A model generated the notes under the pieces. That model was not told the origin of the DNA. It saw only the letters and a program-made list of their open reading frames with translations, and did no database searches. From Parapusillimonas granuli (lineage in GTDB: Bacteria; Pseudomonadota; Gammaproteobacteria; Burkholderiales; Burkholderiaceae_B): DNA of 64,000 bases. This document shows positions 9,981 through 19,399 of the stretch, piece by piece. Every line of letters begins with the position of its first letter. Positions within the stretch are counted from its first letter, which is position 1. The position numbers were made by a program, and so were the translations under genes. The stretch spans positions 186,001 through 250,000 of the forward strand of contig NZ_JACCEM010000001.1 in assembly GCF_013416525.1 (NCBI RefSeq), given 5' to 3'.

Positions 9981-10091
9981 ATGACCCCCGAGCAACGCCG
10001 CAAGAACCGCAACACCGCCCTGGCGCTCGTCATCGCCGTCATCGCGGTGATCGCCTGGGCATTCTGGCGCGCCGGGGCGCTTGGGGGCTGA
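9981..10091 (+). CDS. Cytochrome oxidase small assembly protein (36 aa)
   Basis: A very short gene encoding 36 residues: a basic N-terminus (MTPEQRRKNRNT), one hydrophobic helix (ALALVIAVIAVIAWAFW) and a short tail. Its size, position directly after ctaD and the basic-helix layout match the small assembly proteins annotated in Burkholderiales cox operons. The ATG follows a weak CGGAAC ribosome site. Only three bases separate its stop from the next gene, leaving no room for ctaG/cox11, which usually follows it. Confidence 0.75.
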   Translation: MTPEQRRKNRNTALALVIAVIAVIAWAFWRAGALGG

Positions 10092-10094
10092 CCC

Positions 10095-10319
10095 ATGACG
10101 AAAGACATCCAGGAACTCGCCAACCGCAAGCTGAATTTTTTCCAGACCATGAAGGCCGTTGCGTGGGGGTTCTTTGGCGTGCGCAAGGGCCGGGGCTACA
10201 CGGAAGACATCTCCAGCCTCAATCCGGTCCACCTGATCATCGCCGGCGTCATCGCCGCGATCGTGTTCGTGGCGGGGCTGGTGCTGGTCGCCCGCGGGCT
10301 GGTTGGCTATTTGACCTAA
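10095..10319 (+). CDS. DUF2970 family small membrane protein
   Basis: A 74-residue protein with the DUF2970-like core NFFQTMKAVAWGFFGVRKGRGY followed by one long transmembrane helix (about residues 47-70). DUF2970 genes commonly sit just before ctaE in betaproteobacterial oxidase operons. The function is unknown; a role in oxidase assembly is inferred only from position. Confidence 0.82.
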   Translation: MTKDIQELANRKLNFFQTMKAVAWGFFGVRKGRGYTEDISSLNPVHLIIAGVIAAIVFVAGLVLVARGLVGYLT

Positions 10320-10361
10320 TTATTACTAATTCGATAAATCGATAAATCGCAGGAGAACACC

Positions 10362-11237
10362 ATGAGTGCAAGTCACGTAGCTCAGGGTAAAGAGGCACCC
10401 TACTATTACGTGCCCGCCGACTCGGTACACCCGGTACGCGCCAGCGCGTCCCTGTTGATCACGCTGCTGGGCGCGGCGCTGTGGATCAATTCCTACACCG
10501 TCGGGTTCTACATGTTCCTGGTCGGCATACTCGGCCTGTTCGTCGTGCTGTACGGCTGGTTCGGCGATGCCATACGCGAATCGGAAGCCGGCATCAACAG
10601 CCAGCGCGTCGACCACTCCTACCGCTGGAGCATGGCTTGGTTCATTTTCTCGGAAGTCATGTTCTTCAGCGCCTTCTTCGGCTCGCTGTGGTATGCCCGC
10701 GAAATCACCACGCCCATGCTCAGCAACCTCGAGCACCAGACCCTGCTGTGGCCGAACTTCAGCGGCACCTGGCCCAACTTCGGGCCGGCCGGCGTCGTGC
10801 CCGAATTCAAGACCGTCGGCCCCTTCTGGCTGCCCACGATCAACACCGCCCTGCTGCTGAGCTCCGGCCTGACCCTGACCATCTCGCACCATGCCCTGCG
10901 CGCCAACCAGCGCGGCAAGGCCATATTCTGGCTGGCCGCGACCGTCATCCTGGGCTTCGCCTTCGTGGGCTGCCAGGCCTACGAATACATGCACGCCTAC
11001 CAGGACCTGAACCTGCGCTTCGATTCGGGCGCATACGGCGCGCTGTTCTACATGCTCACCGGCTTCCACGGCTTTCACGTGATTCTGGGCGCCACTTTCC
11101 TTACGGTGATCCTGTTCCGCCTCATGAAAGGCCACTTCACCTCCACCCACCACTTCGGCTTCGAAGGCGCCGCATGGTACTGGCACTTCGTCGACGTGGT
11201 GTGGCTCGGCCTGTATCTGTTCGTATACTGGTTCTGA
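10362..11237 (+). CDS. ctaE: Cytochrome c oxidase subunit III
   Basis: A 291-residue, seven-helix subunit of the aa3/caa3 oxidase. Recognisable segments are SMAWFIFSEVMFFSAFF with the conserved Glu, LLLSSGLTLTISHHAL, GFHGFHVILGATFL and AAWYWHFVDVVWLGLYLFVYWF. The ATG at 10362 has AGGAGA upstream (10351-10356). A strong terminator follows at 11287, so it ends the first oxidase transcription unit. Confidence 0.96.
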   Translation: MSASHVAQGKEAPYYYVPADSVHPVRASASLLITLLGAALWINSYTVGFYMFLVGILGLFVVLYGWFGDAIRESEAGINSQRVDHSYRWSMAWFIFSEVMFFSAFFGSLWYAREITTPMLSNLEHQTLLWPNFSGTWPNFGPAGVVPEFKTVGPFWLPTINTALLLSSGLTLTISHHALRANQRGKAIFWLAATVILGFAFVGCQAYEYMHAYQDLNLRFDSGAYGALFYMLTGFHGFHVILGATFLTVILFRLMKGHFTSTHHFGFEGAAWYWHFVDVVWLGLYLFVYWF

Positions 11238-11286
11238 CCTTCCCGCAAGCCCGCCGAAAAAGCGCTCCCTGCAAGGGGGGCTTGCC

Positions 11287-11310
11287 GCCCCCTGACGGGG
11301 GCGATTTTTT
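11287..11310 (+). terminator. Rho-independent terminator after ctaE
   Basis: GCCCCC (11287-11292), loop TGAC, GGGGGC (11297-11302), then GA and six T (11305-11310). It is about 50 bases past the ctaE stop and oriented rightwards. A G-run at 11275-11280 could form a competing stem with the same C-run. Confidence 0.8.
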
Positions 11311-11312
11311 GC

Positions 11313-11519
11313 TTACCGGGCGATAATGCCGGTGCTTTGTATCCAGCCCATGTGGTGCGCGAACAGCACGAACAGAAACAGGGCGATGGACAAGCCGATA
11401 CGCACAGTCAATGCATTGACCGTCCGGTTGGTGCCGCCTTTGTCGCGCATCAGGTAAACGAGGGCGGAGGCCAGGCTACCGATGATACCCAAGAAAGCCA
11501 GGATAACGACTATACGCAT
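11313..11519 (-). CDS. Twin transmembrane protein (DUF2909)
   Basis: A 68-residue protein with two hydrophobic helices (about residues 3-24 and 40-60) separated by a polar loop, RDKGGTNRTVNALTVR. This matches the DUF2909 'twin transmembrane' family usually encoded beside ctaE and SURF1. It is on the opposite strand, so the oxidase genes are split into two rightward units (ctaC-ctaE and SURF1-Sco). The function is unknown. Confidence 0.8.
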   Translation of the reverse strand: MRIVVILAFLGIIGSLASALVYLMRDKGGTNRTVNALTVRIGLSIALFLFVLFAHHMGWIQSTGIIAR

Positions 11520-11553
11520 GAAAGCCTCCGTTCAAACCTAAATTATTGCAGAC

Positions 11554-12354
11554 ATGGCACGCCCGCACACCTCTTATCGCACGTTTACCGCCCTGATACT
11601 CATGGCGCTGCTGGCGGTCGTGTTCGGGCGGCTCGGCTACTGGCAGCTGGACCGCGCCTCGGAGCGCGACGCCCTGAAACAGGCGATGGACGCCGGGCGG
11701 GCGCAGCCCCCGCTCGAACTGCGGGCGGGCACGCCCGCGGCCGCGCTGCGGCCCTGGCGCCCGGCCCAGGCCACGGGCGCCTGGCGGCATGAGCTCACCG
11801 TGCTGCTGGAAAACCGGAACTTCCAGGGCCGGCCCGGCTACTGGGTGGCCACACCGCTGCTGCTGGCCGGGCCGCCGCCGCAGGCCGCGGTGCTGGTCCT
11901 GCGGGGCTGGCTGCCGCGCCCGATGCGCCCCGGCGAAAGCCTGGCGCCCATCCCCGCCCCGCCGGACACACAGACGATACGGGGCGAACTTCTCGACAGG
12001 GTGCCCCGCCTGTTCGAGCTTTGGTCGTGGTCGGATCACGCCACCCGTCTGCCGGCGCGGCTGCCCGACCCGGGCGCGCCCTTGCCCAGGCTGCAGAACC
12101 TGGACCTGGCCGACTACGCCGCCGCCACGGGCCTGGCCCTGCTGCCCGCCGTGCTGGCCCAGACCGAACCCGCCGCCGGCGCGGAAGCGGCGGCCGACCC
12201 GCTGCGGCGCGAATGGCCCGACCCGCTACTGGATTCCGACAAGAATCGGGGATACGCTTTACAGTGGTTCGGTTTCATGACCATCGCCATCGTCGTCTGC
12301 ATCGCGCTGGCCTGGAATCTGTTGCGCCGCCGCCCGCGGCAGACCCGCAAGTAA
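11554..12354 (+). CDS. SURF1 family cytochrome oxidase assembly protein
   Basis: A 266-residue inner-membrane protein that helps haem a insertion into subunit I. It has the SURF1 plan: an N-terminal helix followed by the GRLGYWQLDRASERD signature, a periplasmic domain with VLLENRNFQGRPGYWVATPL and VLRGWLPR, and a C-terminal helix preceded by NRGYALQWFGFMTIA. It starts 34 bases from the divergent DUF2909 start and 15 bases before the next gene. Confidence 0.92.
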   Translation: MARPHTSYRTFTALILMALLAVVFGRLGYWQLDRASERDALKQAMDAGRAQPPLELRAGTPAAALRPWRPAQATGAWRHELTVLLENRNFQGRPGYWVATPLLLAGPPPQAAVLVLRGWLPRPMRPGESLAPIPAPPDTQTIRGELLDRVPRLFELWSWSDHATRLPARLPDPGAPLPRLQNLDLADYAAATGLALLPAVLAQTEPAAGAEAAADPLRREWPDPLLDSDKNRGYALQWFGFMTIAIVVCIALAWNLLRRRPRQTRK

Positions 12355-12369
12355 ACAAGGAAGCATATT

Positions 12370-13014
12370 TTGCCTAGCCACACCTCTCCTTCACCCGGCC
12401 CGAACGCCCGTCCGCGCTCCACATGGCCGCTGTACCTGATCCTGGCCCTGTGCCTGGCGCCCGTCGTCTTCGCCGTTCTGGCCTATTACGTCCCGTCGCT
12501 CGGCCTGCGGCCCGAAGGCACCAGCAATTATGGGGCCCTGGTGGAGCCCCAGCGGCCCATGCCGCCGGCCGAAGCGCTGCCGCTCGCCACGCTGGACGGC
12601 TCGCCCTTCGACCTGGCGTCGCTGCGCGGGCATTGGCTGCTGGTCAGCGCCGACAGCGGCGCCTGCCCGGAATCCTGCGTCAAGAAACTGTTCATCCTGC
12701 GCAACTCGCACGCCAGCCAGGGCAAGAACGTGGAGCGCCTGGCGCGCGTCTGGTTCATCACCGACGACGCCCCGGTGCCCGCGCAAGTGCTGGAGGCCTA
12801 CAAAGGCACCCACATGCTGCGGGTCGATCCCGCCAAGCTCGCGGCGTTCCTGGCGCCCGACGCGGCGCCGGGCCAGCTCGAGGCCGCACTGCAGGCCCCG
12901 ATGTGGATCATCGACCCGCTAGGGAATCTGATGCTGCGGTTTCCCGCCGACGCGGATCCCATCTCGGTGCGCGACGACATCACGAAACTGCTCAAGAACT
13001 CGCGCATCGGGTAG
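12370..13014 (+). CDS. Membrane-anchored thioredoxin-like protein with CxxxC motif (oxidase assembly candidate)
   Basis: A 214-residue protein starting at TTG. It has one N-terminal helix (about residues 23-43) and then a periplasmic thioredoxin-like domain: LATLDGSPFDLASLRGHWLLVSADSG, CPESC, and the C-terminal WIIDPLGNLMLRF strand. CPESC is the CxxxC spacing of Sco-type copper chaperones rather than CxxC. Genes of this kind sit between SURF1 and ctaA in related bacteria. A role in copper delivery or CuA disulfide reduction is inferred; no enzyme function is proven. Confidence 0.7.
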   Translation: MPSHTSPSPGPNARPRSTWPLYLILALCLAPVVFAVLAYYVPSLGLRPEGTSNYGALVEPQRPMPPAEALPLATLDGSPFDLASLRGHWLLVSADSGACPESCVKKLFILRNSHASQGKNVERLARVWFITDDAPVPAQVLEAYKGTHMLRVDPAKLAAFLAPDAAPGQLEAALQAPMWIIDPLGNLMLRFPADADPISVRDDITKLLKNSRIG

Positions 13015-13019
13015 GCCTC

Positions 13020-14033
13020 ATGATCGATCGAATCCGCAACCGCTACAGAAAGCTGGTGTTCGCCACCTGGTTCCTGACTCTGGACCTGATCATGTTCGGG
13101 GCTTTCGTCCGCTTGACGGATTCGGGGCTGGGCTGCCCCGATTGGCCGGGCTGCTACGGGAAGATCACCCCCATCGGCGCCAGCGGCCACATCGAGCAGG
13201 CGCTCCAGGAAATGCCCTACGGCGCGGTCAGCTTTTCCAAGGCCTGGATAGAAATGATCCACCGCTACGTCGGCTCCATCCTGGGCATGATGATCATCGG
13301 CATCGTGTATTTTGCCTGGCGCTACCGGCGCGAGCTGGGCCACAGCCCGCGCCTGGCCATCGCGACCCTCGTTGCGGTGTGCGTGCAGGGCGCCTTCGGC
13401 GCCTGGACGGTCACGCATCAGCTGATGCCCATCGTGGTGACGGCCCATCTGCTGGGCGGCATGCTGCTGCTGGCGCTCATGACCTGGCTCGCCGCGCGCG
13501 AAAAGCTGCATCCGCCCCTGCTGCCCGATGCGCGGCGCCGGCTGGGCTGGACGGCGGCCGGTGTTGCGCTGCTTTTCATGCAGATCGCCCTGGGCGGGTG
13601 GGTCAGCACCAATTACGCCGCCCTGGCCTGCATGGATTTCCCCTTGTGCCATGGCGAGCTGGCGCCCGAAATGGATTTCCAGGGCGGCTTTTCGCTGCTG
13701 CGGGGGCTGGGCGTGCTGCCTTCGGGCGAAATGATCTCGCAGCATGCGCTTACCGCCATCCATTGGGTGCACCGCAATTTCGCCTTCGTGGTCTTCGCCT
13801 ATCTGGGCGTGCTGGCCTGGAAGATGCGGGCCGACCCGGGCCTGCGCGGCCCCGCCCAGCTGGTGCTGGCCTTGTTGCTGGCCCAGCTGCTCACCGGCCT
13901 GACCACCATTTTCTTCCAGTGGCCGCTGCTCATCGCCGTGCTGCACAACGGCGGCGCGGCGGGGCTGGTGCTGGCGAGCGTCACCCTGCTGGTGCGCCTT
14001 TCCAATGACGATAACGCTAGAATAGTGCCATGA
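13020..14033 (+). CDS. ctaA: Haem A synthase (COX15/CtaA family)
   Basis: A 337-residue, eight-helix membrane enzyme that oxidises the C8 methyl of haem O to give haem A. Recognisable are [21 protein letters not shown] near the N-terminus, [41 protein letters not shown] and [11 protein letters not shown], with conserved His ligands in the helices. The ATG at 13020 lies five bases past the preceding stop. Its stop overlaps the ctaB start (ATGA). Confidence 0.94.
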   Translation: MIDRIRNRYRKLVFATWFLTLDLIMFGAFVRLTDSGLGCPDWPGCYGKITPIGASGHIEQALQEMPYGAVSFSKAWIEMIHRYVGSILGMMIIGIVYFAWRYRRELGHSPRLAIATLVAVCVQGAFGAWTVTHQLMPIVVTAHLLGGMLLLALMTWLAAREKLHPPLLPDARRRLGWTAAGVALLFMQIALGGWVSTNYAALACMDFPLCHGELAPEMDFQGGFSLLRGLGVLPSGEMISQHALTAIHWVHRNFAFVVFAYLGVLAWKMRADPGLRGPAQLVLALLLAQLLTGLTTIFFQWPLLIAVLHNGGAAGLVLASVTLLVRLSNDDNARIVP

Positions 14034-14920
14034 CTACCGCATCCGCCCCCTCGCAAACCCTGTTCCGGCAGTACCTGGTCCTGACCAAGCCGCGCGTCAC
14101 GCAGCTGGCGGTGTTCTGCGCCGTGATCGGCATGTTTCTTGCCAGTCCGGGCCTGCCCGACCTGGGCACCGTGGTGGCGGCCACCGTGGGCATCTGGCTG
14201 CTGGCGGCGGCGGCGTTCGCGGTGAATTGCCTGATCGAACACGAAATCGACGCCCGCATGCTGCGCACGGCCCGCCGCGCCACCGCCCGCGGCACCATCA
14301 GCAATACCCAGGTCATCCTGTTTTCCGGCATGCTGGGCGGCCTGGGCATGCTGGTGCTGTATCACCTGGTCAACCCGCTTACCATGTGGCTGACTTTCGC
14401 CACCTTCGTCGGCTATGCCATCATCTACACCATGGTGCTCAAGCCGCTCACGCCGCAGAACATCGTGATCGGCGGGCTGTCGGGCGCGATGCCGCCCGCC
14501 CTGGGCTGGGCCGCCGTGGCCAACGCCGTCCCGGCCGAAGCCTGGATCCTGGTGCTGATCATTTTCATCTGGACGCCGCCCCACTTCTGGGCGCTCGCCC
14601 TGTACCGCAACAACGACTACGCCAAGTCCGGCCTGCCCATGCTGCCCGTGACCCATGGCAAGCAGTTCACCCGCCTGCACATTCTCTTGTACAGCCTAGT
14701 GCTGTTCGCGACCACGCTGCTGCCGTTCAGCATCCGCATGAGCGGCCCGCTGTACCTGGCTTGCGCCGTCGTGCTCAGCGGCTTGTTCGTGATCAACGCA
14801 TGGAAGCTCTATAAAGAGTATTCTGATGAACAGTCTCGAAAGCTGTTCCGCTATTCGATCCTGTATCTGGCCCTGCTGTTCGCAGCCCTGCTGCTCGACC
14901 ATTGGGTCGGCCTGATTTGA
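14030..14920 (+). CDS. ctaB: Haem O synthase (protohaem IX farnesyltransferase)
   Basis: A 296-residue UbiA-superfamily prenyltransferase with about nine helices; it attaches farnesyl to haem B to make haem O for CtaA. Motifs are [20 protein letters not shown], the Asp-rich [33 protein letters not shown] and [32 protein letters not shown]. It is translationally coupled to ctaA by a 4-base overlap. Confidence 0.96.
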   Translation: MTTASAPSQTLFRQYLVLTKPRVTQLAVFCAVIGMFLASPGLPDLGTVVAATVGIWLLAAAAFAVNCLIEHEIDARMLRTARRATARGTISNTQVILFSGMLGGLGMLVLYHLVNPLTMWLTFATFVGYAIIYTMVLKPLTPQNIVIGGLSGAMPPALGWAAVANAVPAEAWILVLIIFIWTPPHFWALALYRNNDYAKSGLPMLPVTHGKQFTRLHILLYSLVLFATTLLPFSIRMSGPLYLACAVVLSGLFVINAWKLYKEYSDEQSRKLFRYSILYLALLFAALLLDHWVGLI

Positions 14921-14940
14921 TGCCTCCATCCGGATATCTT

Positions 14941-15543
14941 ATGTTTGCTTTTTCCACCAAGCGCCGCGCCCTCGTCGGGCTGGCGGCCGCCACCGCCCTG
15001 GCCCCCGTCCTTTCCGCCTGCGGCAAGAAAGAAGTGTCCTTCCTCGGGTCCGACATCACCGGCACCAAGCTGGGCCGCGAAATGGCCGTGAAGGACGCCA
15101 GCGGCGCGGTCCGCACGCTGGCCGACTACAAGGGCAAGGTCTGCGTGGTCTTCTTCGGCTATACCCAGTGCCCCGACATCTGCCCGACGTCGATGGCGGA
15201 ACTGTCCCAAGTCATGGAACTGCTGGGCAAGGACGCCGACAAGGTCCAGGTGCTGATGATCAGCGTCGACCCGGACCGCGACACGCCCGAAATCCTTTCG
15301 GCCTATGTCCAGGCCTTCCACCCCAGCTTCATCGGCCTGACCGGCACGCCCGAACAGGTCGCCACCACGGCCAAGTCGTTCAAAGCCTTCTATGCCAAGG
15401 CCGCCGGCCCGACCCCCGGGCAATACACCATGGACCACGCCTCGTCCTTCTATATCATCGACAAGCAGGGTGAAGCGCGCGTGCTGGTGTCGGGCAAGGC
15501 CGGCGCCGAAGACATCGCCAGCGACATCCGCCAGCTGCTGTAG
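14941..15543 (+). CDS. SCO family copper chaperone lipoprotein
   Basis: A 200-residue protein that delivers copper to CuA of subunit II. The N-terminus has a basic region, a hydrophobic stretch and a lipobox (LSAC) giving a lipid-anchored Cys. The thioredoxin fold follows with the copper motif GYTQCPDICPTSMAEL and the distal His in DHASSFYIID. An alternative start at 14920 overlaps the ctaB stop (TGATG); 14941 gives the cleaner signal peptide. This is the last gene of the oxidase block. Confidence 0.93.
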   Translation: MFAFSTKRRALVGLAAATALAPVLSACGKKEVSFLGSDITGTKLGREMAVKDASGAVRTLADYKGKVCVVFFGYTQCPDICPTSMAELSQVMELLGKDADKVQVLMISVDPDRDTPEILSAYVQAFHPSFIGLTGTPEQVATTAKSFKAFYAKAAGPTPGQYTMDHASSFYIIDKQGEARVLVSGKAGAEDIASDIRQLL

Positions 15544-15561
15544 CACGCCGGCCGCTCGAAC

Positions 15562-18126
15562 TCAGGATTGCCCCGGCAGGCCTTGCGGGCCGATCGGGAA
15601 ACCCAGGTCGGGCAGCGGCTCGTGCTGCCGTTCGCCCGCCTGGAATTCGCGCCACACCTGCAGGGCCCGGCGCCGCTGCGCCACCACCGCCTCGATTCTT
15701 TCCCTGAGCGCGGCATCGCGGTCCAGCAGCTTCCTGAAGTCGCTTTCATGCAGCATCAGCAGGCGGCTATAGCCCAGTGAGCGGACGTCGGCCTCGAACG
15801 CCTCGCCGCCCATCAAGGCCATTTCCCCGAAGATCTCGCCCGTGCCCAGCTCCACGCTCGTACCGTCGGGCAGCTGCACGACGACCGCGCCCGATGCCAC
15901 CACGTACATGGCGCGGCTGCGCCCGAAGCGCATGCGTATGTGCTGGTTCGGGACGGCCAGGCGCGGCTTGAGCACCTTGCAGATGGCCGCCCGCGCGCCG
16001 GGGTCCAGGCCTTCGAACATGGGCACTCTTTGGATGAGATCGCTCGCGCTCATGGAGATGTCCAGCGCGGGCGGCTTCTTGACGTGGCTCCAGCGGTATT
16101 CGGCCTGCTTGATCAGGTCGGCGTACATTTCGCCGGTGATCAGGAACTGGGCCAGCATGTCGCGGTAGCGCAGGCGCTCCAGGGCGCGCGCCATGCGCCC
16201 CAGGTAGGATTCCTGCAGCCACTGCGCGAACAGGGGGTATTGCAGCGCCATGGCCTGCAGCGCGTTGTTCAGCAGCGCCAGCCGGTGCCGGTGCGCTTCG
16301 ATGATCACGTCGGTGGCGTCCTTGCCGAGCAAGGGCTGCAGATCGGTTTCCGCGAACTTGATGAGCTCCTGCGCGACGCCGCGCTTGGCCATCAGGTTGG
16401 TGAAGCGCTTGGCCAGCTCCACCGCCAGCCAGCCCTGGAAGCCGAACAGGTAGTGCAGGCGCAGCGCCATCCGGAAGCCGAAGGAATACCTGAGGTCGGC
16501 GCTGATCGCTGCCTCGAAGCCCTTGAGCCCGCCCGCGCGGACGGCGTCGCTCATGCGTTCGGCCCGTGCCAGCAGCGATTCGGCGGCGCGCCAGTCCACG
16601 ACCTGCGCCTTCAAGGTGTCGAAGAAGAGTTTTTCTTCACGCGCCGCGATCGTCGCCAGGCCGATGGACACTTTCTGGTCCAGGGAAAGCGTGGCCAGCT
16701 CCCCGCCGTCCAGGCTGGCCTGCGTGGCGTCGAACACGGCCAGCACCCGTTCGCGCGCCTCGCTGCCGATGTGCTCGCTGCCGGCGATGTCCTGGGTCTG
16801 GTCGCGCAGGTCGTCCAGGGCGACGATGACGGCCTGGTTGCGCAGGCTGCGCTCGAAGGGCGTGAGCTCGTTCAAGCGCAAGCGGCGTATCAGCCAGCGC
16901 AGGCTGATGCCGTTGCAGAACAGGGTCACCAGCACGAAGCCCGTCGTGGCCACCGCGATGAACTGGCGTGCCTCGTAGGGCACGTTGTGCTGCTCGGTGA
17001 CCGCCAGCGCAAGGGCCAGGGACACCGCCCCGCGCAAGCCGCCCCACCACATGACCACCCGATACGCGCGGCTGACTTTCGTGCCGAAGCGGGTCAGGCC
17101 CAGCAGCGGCAGGACGCCGAAGACCATGAGGCCGCGCGCCAGCAGCGTCACCGCGAACAGCAGGGCGATCAGCATGACTTGCGTCCAGGTGATGTCGGCC
17201 ATCATCCGCGGGATCAGCATGGCCGCGAACACGAAGATCAGGGAGTTGGCCCAGAACCCGAATTGCGACCAGGCGCCCGCCAGCTGCTCGAACGTGGCCG
17301 GCGACATGCGGGTGCGGCCCGTGGAACCCACCACGAGGCCGGCGATCACGGTCGCCACGACGCCGGACACCCCGAAATAGTGCTCCGATACGTAGAAGGT
17401 CAGGTAGGCCAGCGCCACGGTCAAGGTGATTTCGGCCGTGGGCCAGCCGCGCAGCCAGATGAACAGGCCGCTTGCCAGGCGGCCCATCAGGAAGCCCGCG
17501 ACGCCGCCGCCCAGGAAGCTGAAGGTGAAGCTGTAGAACAGTTTGCCGGCCGACAGTTCGCCGCCGCCGTACATGACGGTGAGCAGCACGGAATACAAGG
17601 CGATCGACGCCGCGTCATTGAACAGCGATTCGCCCTCGACCAGGGTCGTCAGCCGCTTGGGCGCGCCCACTTCCCGAAACACCCCCACCACCGCGATCGG
17701 ATCGGTCGTCGCCACGATGGCGCCCAGCATCAGGCAGACCGTCAGGCCGTAGCCCGATGCGGCATCGAGCGAAAAACCCACGAACACCGTGCAGACGATC
17801 ACGGCCACGATGGCCATCATCAGTATCGGCCCGATGTCGTCGAGCAACCGCCGCACGTTCAGGGACAAGGCCGTCTCGAAAAGCAGCACCGGCAGGAAAA
17901 TGAAAAGAAAGGCCTCGGACGAGATCTCGAAATTCTGCAGGGAATCGAGAAAGTCGGACATGACCAGCGGCGCCCAGCTATGGACGTGGATGACCAGGCC
18001 GAGCACGAAGCCGACGATGGCCAGCAGGACGGAATGAGGCAGGCGCAAGCGGCCTGCGAGCGGAGGCATGAAAGACACCAGGGCCAGCAGACCGGCCAGC
18101 CCGAAAACGACATGCCCTATTTGCAT
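15562..18126 (-). CDS. CPA1-type Na+/H+ antiporter with C-terminal cyclic-nucleotide-binding domain
   Basis: An 854-residue protein. Residues 1-415 form a CPA1 cation/proton exchanger of about 12 helices with ATTDPIAVVGVF (ion-site Asp) and LVEGESLFNDAASIALY. A long helical cytosolic region (about 420-690) follows. A cNMP-binding-like domain (about 690-810) has MYVVASGAVVVQLPDGTSVELGTGEIFGEMALMGG. Exchange activity may therefore be gated by a cyclic nucleotide; the phosphate-binding cassette looks incomplete (FGEMALMGGEAFEADVRSLG), so binding is uncertain. It converges on the Sco gene. Confidence 0.9.
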   Translation of the reverse strand: MQIGHVVFGLAGLLALVSFMPPLAGRLRLPHSVLLAIVGFVLGLVIHVHSWAPLVMSDFLDSLQNFEISSEAFLFIFLPVLLFETALSLNVRRLLDDIGPILMMAIVAVIVCTVFVGFSLDAASGYGLTVCLMLGAIVATTDPIAVVGVFREVGAPKRLTTLVEGESLFNDAASIALYSVLLTVMYGGGELSAGKLFYSFTFSFLGGGVAGFLMGRLASGLFIWLRGWPTAEITLTVALAYLTFYVSEHYFGVSGVVATVIAGLVVGSTGRTRMSPATFEQLAGAWSQFGFWANSLIFVFAAMLIPRMMADITWTQVMLIALLFAVTLLARGLMVFGVLPLLGLTRFGTKVSRAYRVVMWWGGLRGAVSLALALAVTEQHNVPYEARQFIAVATTGFVLVTLFCNGISLRWLIRRLRLNELTPFERSLRNQAVIVALDDLRDQTQDIAGSEHIGSEARERVLAVFDATQASLDGGELATLSLDQKVSIGLATIAAREEKLFFDTLKAQVVDWRAAESLLARAERMSDAVRAGGLKGFEAAISADLRYSFGFRMALRLHYLFGFQGWLAVELAKRFTNLMAKRGVAQELIKFAETDLQPLLGKDATDVIIEAHRHRLALLNNALQAMALQYPLFAQWLQESYLGRMARALERLRYRDMLAQFLITGEMYADLIKQAEYRWSHVKKPPALDISMSASDLIQRVPMFEGLDPGARAAICKVLKPRLAVPNQHIRMRFGRSRAMYVVASGAVVVQLPDGTSVELGTGEIFGEMALMGGEAFEADVRSLGYSRLLMLHESDFRKLLDRDAALRERIEAVVAQRRRALQVWREFQAGERQHEPLPDLGFPIGPQGLPGQS

Positions 18127-18185
18127 GGATCGCTATTTCGCCGGTAGCACCGATTTGACAGGCCCTAGGATAGCGCGTTTTCGAT

Positions 18186-18213
18186 AAAAAATGGGACACC
18201 TGCCGGTGTCCCA
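18186..18213 (-). terminator. Rho-independent terminator downstream of rpoH
   Basis: Read leftwards: TGGGACACC, loop GGCA, GGTGTCCCA (18213-18192), then six T (18191-18186). The 9-bp perfect stem and U tract are textbook. It serves rpoH and any small RNA upstream of it. Confidence 0.88.
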
Positions 18214-18262
18214 TAAACATCCGCTTCAAAAGGGAGGGGAAGAGGAGAAGCCGAAGCGGATG
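18186..18262 (-). ncRNA. Candidate small RNA / structured 3' UTR of rpoH: hairpin with pyrimidine-rich loop plus terminator
   Basis: Read leftwards, CATCCGCTTC (18262-18253) pairs perfectly with GAAGCGGATG (18227-18218) around a 25-base loop made almost only of C and T, including CTCCTCTTCCCCTCCC. Five bases later comes the terminator hairpin. Two stem-loops, the first with a C/U-rich loop able to pair with ribosome-binding sites, followed by a U tract, is the plan of several proteobacterial stress sRNAs such as the CcsR type. It begins about 115 bases past the rpoH stop. No separate promoter was identified, so it may be processed from the rpoH message. Confidence 0.4.
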
Positions 18263-18376
18263 GGATCAACGGCCCCCGCATCACTGTGCAAAGGCGTCGA
18301 TCATGAGGTTTAGTCAGGCGCGATGTGAATAAGTTCTGTTCGCGCCCGCCCAAATTGCAACTTTTTACTTCAGCAT

Positions 18377-19264
<888 letters not shown>

Positions 19265-19305
19265 CGGATTGGCGATCCTATCGGTATAACTGCGTTGTTC
19301 AAATG

Positions 19306-19332
19306 TTAGCACTCTATGGCAGCGAGTGCTAA
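19306..19332 (-). promoter_or_regulatory. CIRCE element (HrcA operator) upstream of rpoH
   Basis: TTAGCACTC (19306-19314), nine bases, GAGTGCTAA (19324-19332): an exact match to the consensus CIRCE inverted repeat. It sits in the rpoH leader between rpoH and the thioredoxin gene. HrcA binding here would place sigma-32 synthesis under HrcA control, as reported for betaproteobacteria. hrcA itself is not in the window. Confidence 0.93.
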
Positions 19333-19399
19333 TAAAATTTCCGTCTGCTCATTCGACTCCCGGAAGCAAGGAAAGTTCTTGATTCCACAAGGGTTTAGA

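Noticed and set aside
11275-11292. Alternative hairpin GGGGGGC-TTGCC-GCCCCC as a leftward terminator for the DUF2909 gene
   Set aside because: No T run follows it when read leftwards; the rightward TGAC-loop hairpin with six T is the better interpretation.
15940-18147. 735-codon frame on the + strand opposite the antiporter
   Set aside because: Highly polar Gln/His/Arg/Asp-rich sequence without domains, antisense to a clear membrane transporter.
18165-18353. 62-codon frame downstream of rpoH on the - strand
   Set aside because: TTG start, no ribosome-binding site, and it runs through the structured C/U-loop hairpin and the terminator, so RNA structure explains the region better.
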